From positions 1-21,606 of the forward strand of contig JBBTVY010000006.1 of the NCBI GenBank assembly GCA_038063055.1: a stretch of 21,606 bases of DNA, given 5' to 3'. Each line of letters starts with the position of its first letter. Position 1 is the stretch's first letter. Source of the stretch: JACQKT01 sp038063055 (lineage in GTDB: Bacteria > Patescibacteriota > Minisyncoccia > UBA6257 > 2-01-FULL-56-20). Below are positions 19,866 through 21,606 of this stretch, piece by piece. The notes beneath the pieces were generated by a model. The model made no database searches. It was not told where the DNA came from and saw nothing but the letters and a program-made list of their open reading frames with translations. The translations under genes and the position numbers were made by a program.

Positions 19866-20558
19866 ATGAATGAGGAAGGAAAACTTGGATATTTAGACCC
19901 CATCGCGATAACCGCTTTTGTGGCGGCTTTTATGGGCGACCTTGCTTTTATTTTCGCTTGGGGGGCGATCATTCCCGTAATTGGCTTGGTGATTCTGGCC
20001 GCCGTTTTGGCCATGCATTATCTAACCGGCCTGATAATGGGCGCTTTGGTTATTCCCAATCTGAATGGTTTTATCCCGAAGCTCGTAGTCGTGGCGGGAA
20101 TAATAATTCCTTTGCCGACCCTTGTTCTTTTTTTGTTCATCGGCATGTTGCTTCAAATCAAACTTGTCCAAACCGTCGCCATTACGGCCGTCGGCATAGT
20201 CACCGGCGGAGCGGGAGCGGTTGCAATAAAGGGAGCTTCGATGGCGGCTGAAGCGGCCGAAGGAGGGATGGCGGCCGGCGAAGCCGGCGCGGCGACTGAA
20301 TCCGCGGCGGCCAGGGCAGCAGGAAAAGAAACTTCAACGGGAGAAAAATATGCGGGGAGTAAACCGGGCGGCGTAGCCGCGAAAGAAGAAATTCCGCCGG
20401 AAGCCCTTGGTGAAGAAGAATCTCCTTTTGAAAAACTTCAGGACCTGACCCAGAATGTACAAATGGGAGAACCTCAAGGTGAAAAAGAAGAAGGTGAAAC
20501 GGAAGACGTTCGGTTGGATGATGAAAATAACGAAGTCGATTTGCGGAAAATAAAATGA
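19866..20558 (+). CDS. Small membrane protein with disordered acidic tail, unknown function
   Basis: 230 residues. Three or four membrane segments lie in about 8-125 (PIAITAFVAAFMGDLAFIFA, AIIPVIGLVILAAVLAMHYL, LVVVAGIIIPLPTLVLFLFI and LVQTVAITAVGIVTGGAGAV). An Ala/Gly-rich stretch (130-165) and an acidic disordered tail (170-230) follow. It starts 23 nt after virB4 on the same strand and is placed like an inner-membrane accessory subunit of the secretion-type machine. I do not recognise a family. Confidence 0.75.
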   Translation: MNEEGKLGYLDPIAITAFVAAFMGDLAFIFAWGAIIPVIGLVILAAVLAMHYLTGLIMGALVIPNLNGFIPKLVVVAGIIIPLPTLVLFLFIGMLLQIKLVQTVAITAVGIVTGGAGAVAIKGASMAAEAAEGGMAAGEAGAATESAAARAAGKETSTGEKYAGSKPGGVAAKEEIPPEALGEEESPFEKLQDLTQNVQMGEPQGEKEEGETEDVRLDDENNEVDLRKIK

Positions 20559-20564
20559 GTCTTG

Positions 20565-20677
20565 TTAGAAACAACAATTCCATGATTTACACAAATATGT
20601 TTAATATTTCAGATAAAAAAAGTCGTTTTCTGTTAAAACAGATTATTTTACGGTCGCCCCGGGCGACTTGTTTCTAA
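20565..20677 (+). repeat. Inverted-repeat block before the exported protein gene
   Basis: TTAGAAACAA (20565-20574) is exactly complementary to TTGTTTCTAA (20668-20677). Inside are TCTG-TTAAAA-CAGA (about 20629-20642) and the palindrome GTCGCCC-C-GGGCGAC (20653-20667), which abuts the right arm. It fills the gap and ends 4 nt before the ATG at 20682. The architecture resembles 1715-1814, but the sequence differs. Confidence 0.6.
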
Positions 20678-20681
20678 TAGG

Positions 20682-21368
20682 ATGAGAAAAATTTTCTTTT
20701 TATTTATTTTAATAATGCTGGTGGGCGCGTTGCCTCGTTCGTTCGGCCAAAGCGCATCCGTGACCGGACCGAGGATTCTTTTAACCTGGAAATCAAATAC
20801 TTATGTTCCGGAAGGATTCTCCGGGAAGATTATGCCGACATCCAATTCTCCGATAACGGCTTCCGTAGAGTTGATAGACGGCGGCAAGATTATCGACCTT
20901 TCCAGAAAAAATATTTATTGGTACCAAGATAATAATTTTCTGGCCGGGGGCATAGGCATGCAGCGCGTAACTTTCCGCGCGCCCGATTTGGCCGGCGGAA
21001 CAATGGACCTGAGGGCCGAAGTGCCGAATTATTCAAAAGGAAATCAGCTGAAAACGGTTCAAATACCCATATCCAAACCGGAAGCGGTTATAGAAGCGCC
21101 GTTTCCTTACGGAAACTTTTCGTCGTCGCCGATAAAACTTGTCGGCCAGCCCTATTTTTTTAACGCCGACAGCGTTTCGCAATTTAATTTCGCCTGGAGC
21201 ATAAACGGACAAAAGCCGTCTGGCGCCGAGAATCCACAAACCCTTAATATAAAATTCAGCCCCACCATGCCCCAGGGTTCGACCCTGTCGGTTTCTTTAT
21301 CGATACAAAATACGACGAATCAATATGAGTCCGGAGTTGAAAACATAAACCTAATATACGCGCCATGA
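20682..21368 (+). CDS. Exported beta-rich protein, unknown function
   Basis: 228 residues. Signal peptide about 1-22 (MRKIFFLFILIMLVGALPRS), with cleavage possible before QSASV. The rest is rich in alternating hydrophobic and polar residues, as in Ig- or PKD-like beta sandwiches (ILLTWKSNTYVPEGFSGKI, IDLSRKNIYWYQDNNFLAGG, FNFAWSINGQKPSGA, STLSVSLSIQNTTNQYES). No Cys pair or enzyme motif is seen. It could be a surface or pilus-associated part of the secretion-type machine (inference from position). The TGA stop at 21366-21368 lies directly against the element at 21369-21498. Confidence 0.8.
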   Translation: MRKIFFLFILIMLVGALPRSFGQSASVTGPRILLTWKSNTYVPEGFSGKIMPTSNSPITASVELIDGGKIIDLSRKNIYWYQDNNFLAGGIGMQRVTFRAPDLAGGTMDLRAEVPNYSKGNQLKTVQIPISKPEAVIEAPFPYGNFSSSPIKLVGQPYFFNADSVSQFNFAWSINGQKPSGAENPQTLNIKFSPTMPQGSTLSVSLSIQNTTNQYESGVENINLIYAP

Positions 21369-21498
21369 ATCCCCCGCATAACAAGGATAATTAATTTTTG
21401 CTTAAAGATTTTTTAAATAATTATGGAAAAATATATATCAAGGCCAAAATATAATTACAAGAACTGTAGCCATAAGCAATCCTTGTTATGCGGGGGAT
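21369..21498 (+). repeat. 130-nt inverted-repeat element, copy 2
   Basis: ATCCCCCGCATAACAAGGAT (21369-21388) and its exact complement at 21479-21498 form perfect 20-bp arms. It matches the element at 8294-8421 across the arms and the last 55 nt. Where copy 1 has A-T in the arm (CCCCCACAT and ATGTGGGGG), this copy has G-C on both sides. Coding sequence for the next exported protein runs through its right part. Confidence 0.82.
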
Positions 21499-21606
21499 TA
21501 ATTTTCGCTTTTTTGTTTTCCGCGACGCAATCCGCAATGGCGATAGACGCCGTCGCCCCCGACCTGACCATACCTCAAGGCGCGGCTGGGTCTGACGCTC
21601 TGGTGA
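21423..21606 (+). CDS. Exported protein, N-terminus only (cut by window end)
   Basis: The open frame from ATG 21423 runs to the window end (61 codons). It begins MEKYISRPKYNYKNCSHKQS inside the inverted-repeat element, then a hydrophobic core (CGGLIFAFLFSATQSAMA) with a clear cleavage site before IDAVAPDLTIPQG. The signal peptide, its AxA-type cleavage motif and the co-directional position make a real exported protein likely. The exact start is uncertain: the first 20 residues are repeat-derived, and a TTG start at 21483 in the right arm is also possible. Function is not visible in this fragment. Confidence 0.65.
   Translation, partial: MEKYISRPKYNYKNCSHKQSLLCGGLIFAFLFSATQSAMAIDAVAPDLTIPQGAAGSDALV

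Noticed and set aside
1..21606. Alternative genetic code with TGA read as glycine
   Set aside because: TGA closes several full-length genes here (the zinc-finger gene, uvrD, the VirB6-like gene and the exported gene at 20682) exactly where neighbours begin or families end.

Overview
The window looks like the chromosome of a Patescibacteria (Candidate Phyla Radiation) bacterium, most likely a parcubacterium. This is inferred from the sequence, not from a database search. The evidence is a mix of small housekeeping genes, a tRNA gene without an encoded CCA, few good Shine-Dalgarno sites, TGA used as an ordinary stop (which argues against the Gracilibacteria/SR1 code), and a PrgI-VirB4-VirB6-like type IV secretion locus of the kind common in this group. 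Intergenic spaces are packed with short palindromic repeats.

Layout. Positions 1-49 are the 3' part of tRNA-Gly(TCC), followed by 300 bases of hairpins and repeats. A minus-strand block follows: yraN, then nusA-clpP-tyrS behind a consensus promoter at 3778-3806. On the plus strand come a free-standing LAGLIDADG endonuclease, a 500-base repeat-rich gap, a DksA/TraR-type zinc-finger gene coupled to comM, and (on the minus strand) an exported M23 peptidase. Then plus-strand uvrD/pcrA and rsmA. From 11423 to the right edge is one co-directional locus: a large anchored protein, a VirB6/TrbL-like membrane protein, a proline-rich protein, PrgI (frameshifted), a TraC/VirB4 N-terminal-like protein, the VirB4 ATPase, a small membrane protein, and two exported proteins, the last cut by the window end.

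How the genes work together. The right half encodes an envelope-spanning machine with its energising ATPase as a separate subunit. No relaxase or coupling protein is visible, so DNA transfer, DNA uptake and host contact all remain open. ComM, which processes incoming single strands during transformation in other bacteria, lies about 4 kb upstream and makes DNA uptake worth considering.

The most unusual signal is the repeat population. At least four families occur as paired copies: 128-130 nt (8294-8421 and 21369-21498), a leader-like element (5159-5250 and 8094-8223), an 86-88 nt palindrome (8624-8711 and 10345-10430), and a GTCCCGAGCGAG family (362-416 and 11281-11337). Two show compensatory base changes in their stems. 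Several palindromes lie in frame inside conserved genes (nusA, yraN, uvrD twice, and the proline-rich gene), and rsmA carries an A-rich insert. Other copies end at or just before start codons. The genome appears to tolerate, or perhaps use, palindromic elements as coding spacers and as 5' leaders.
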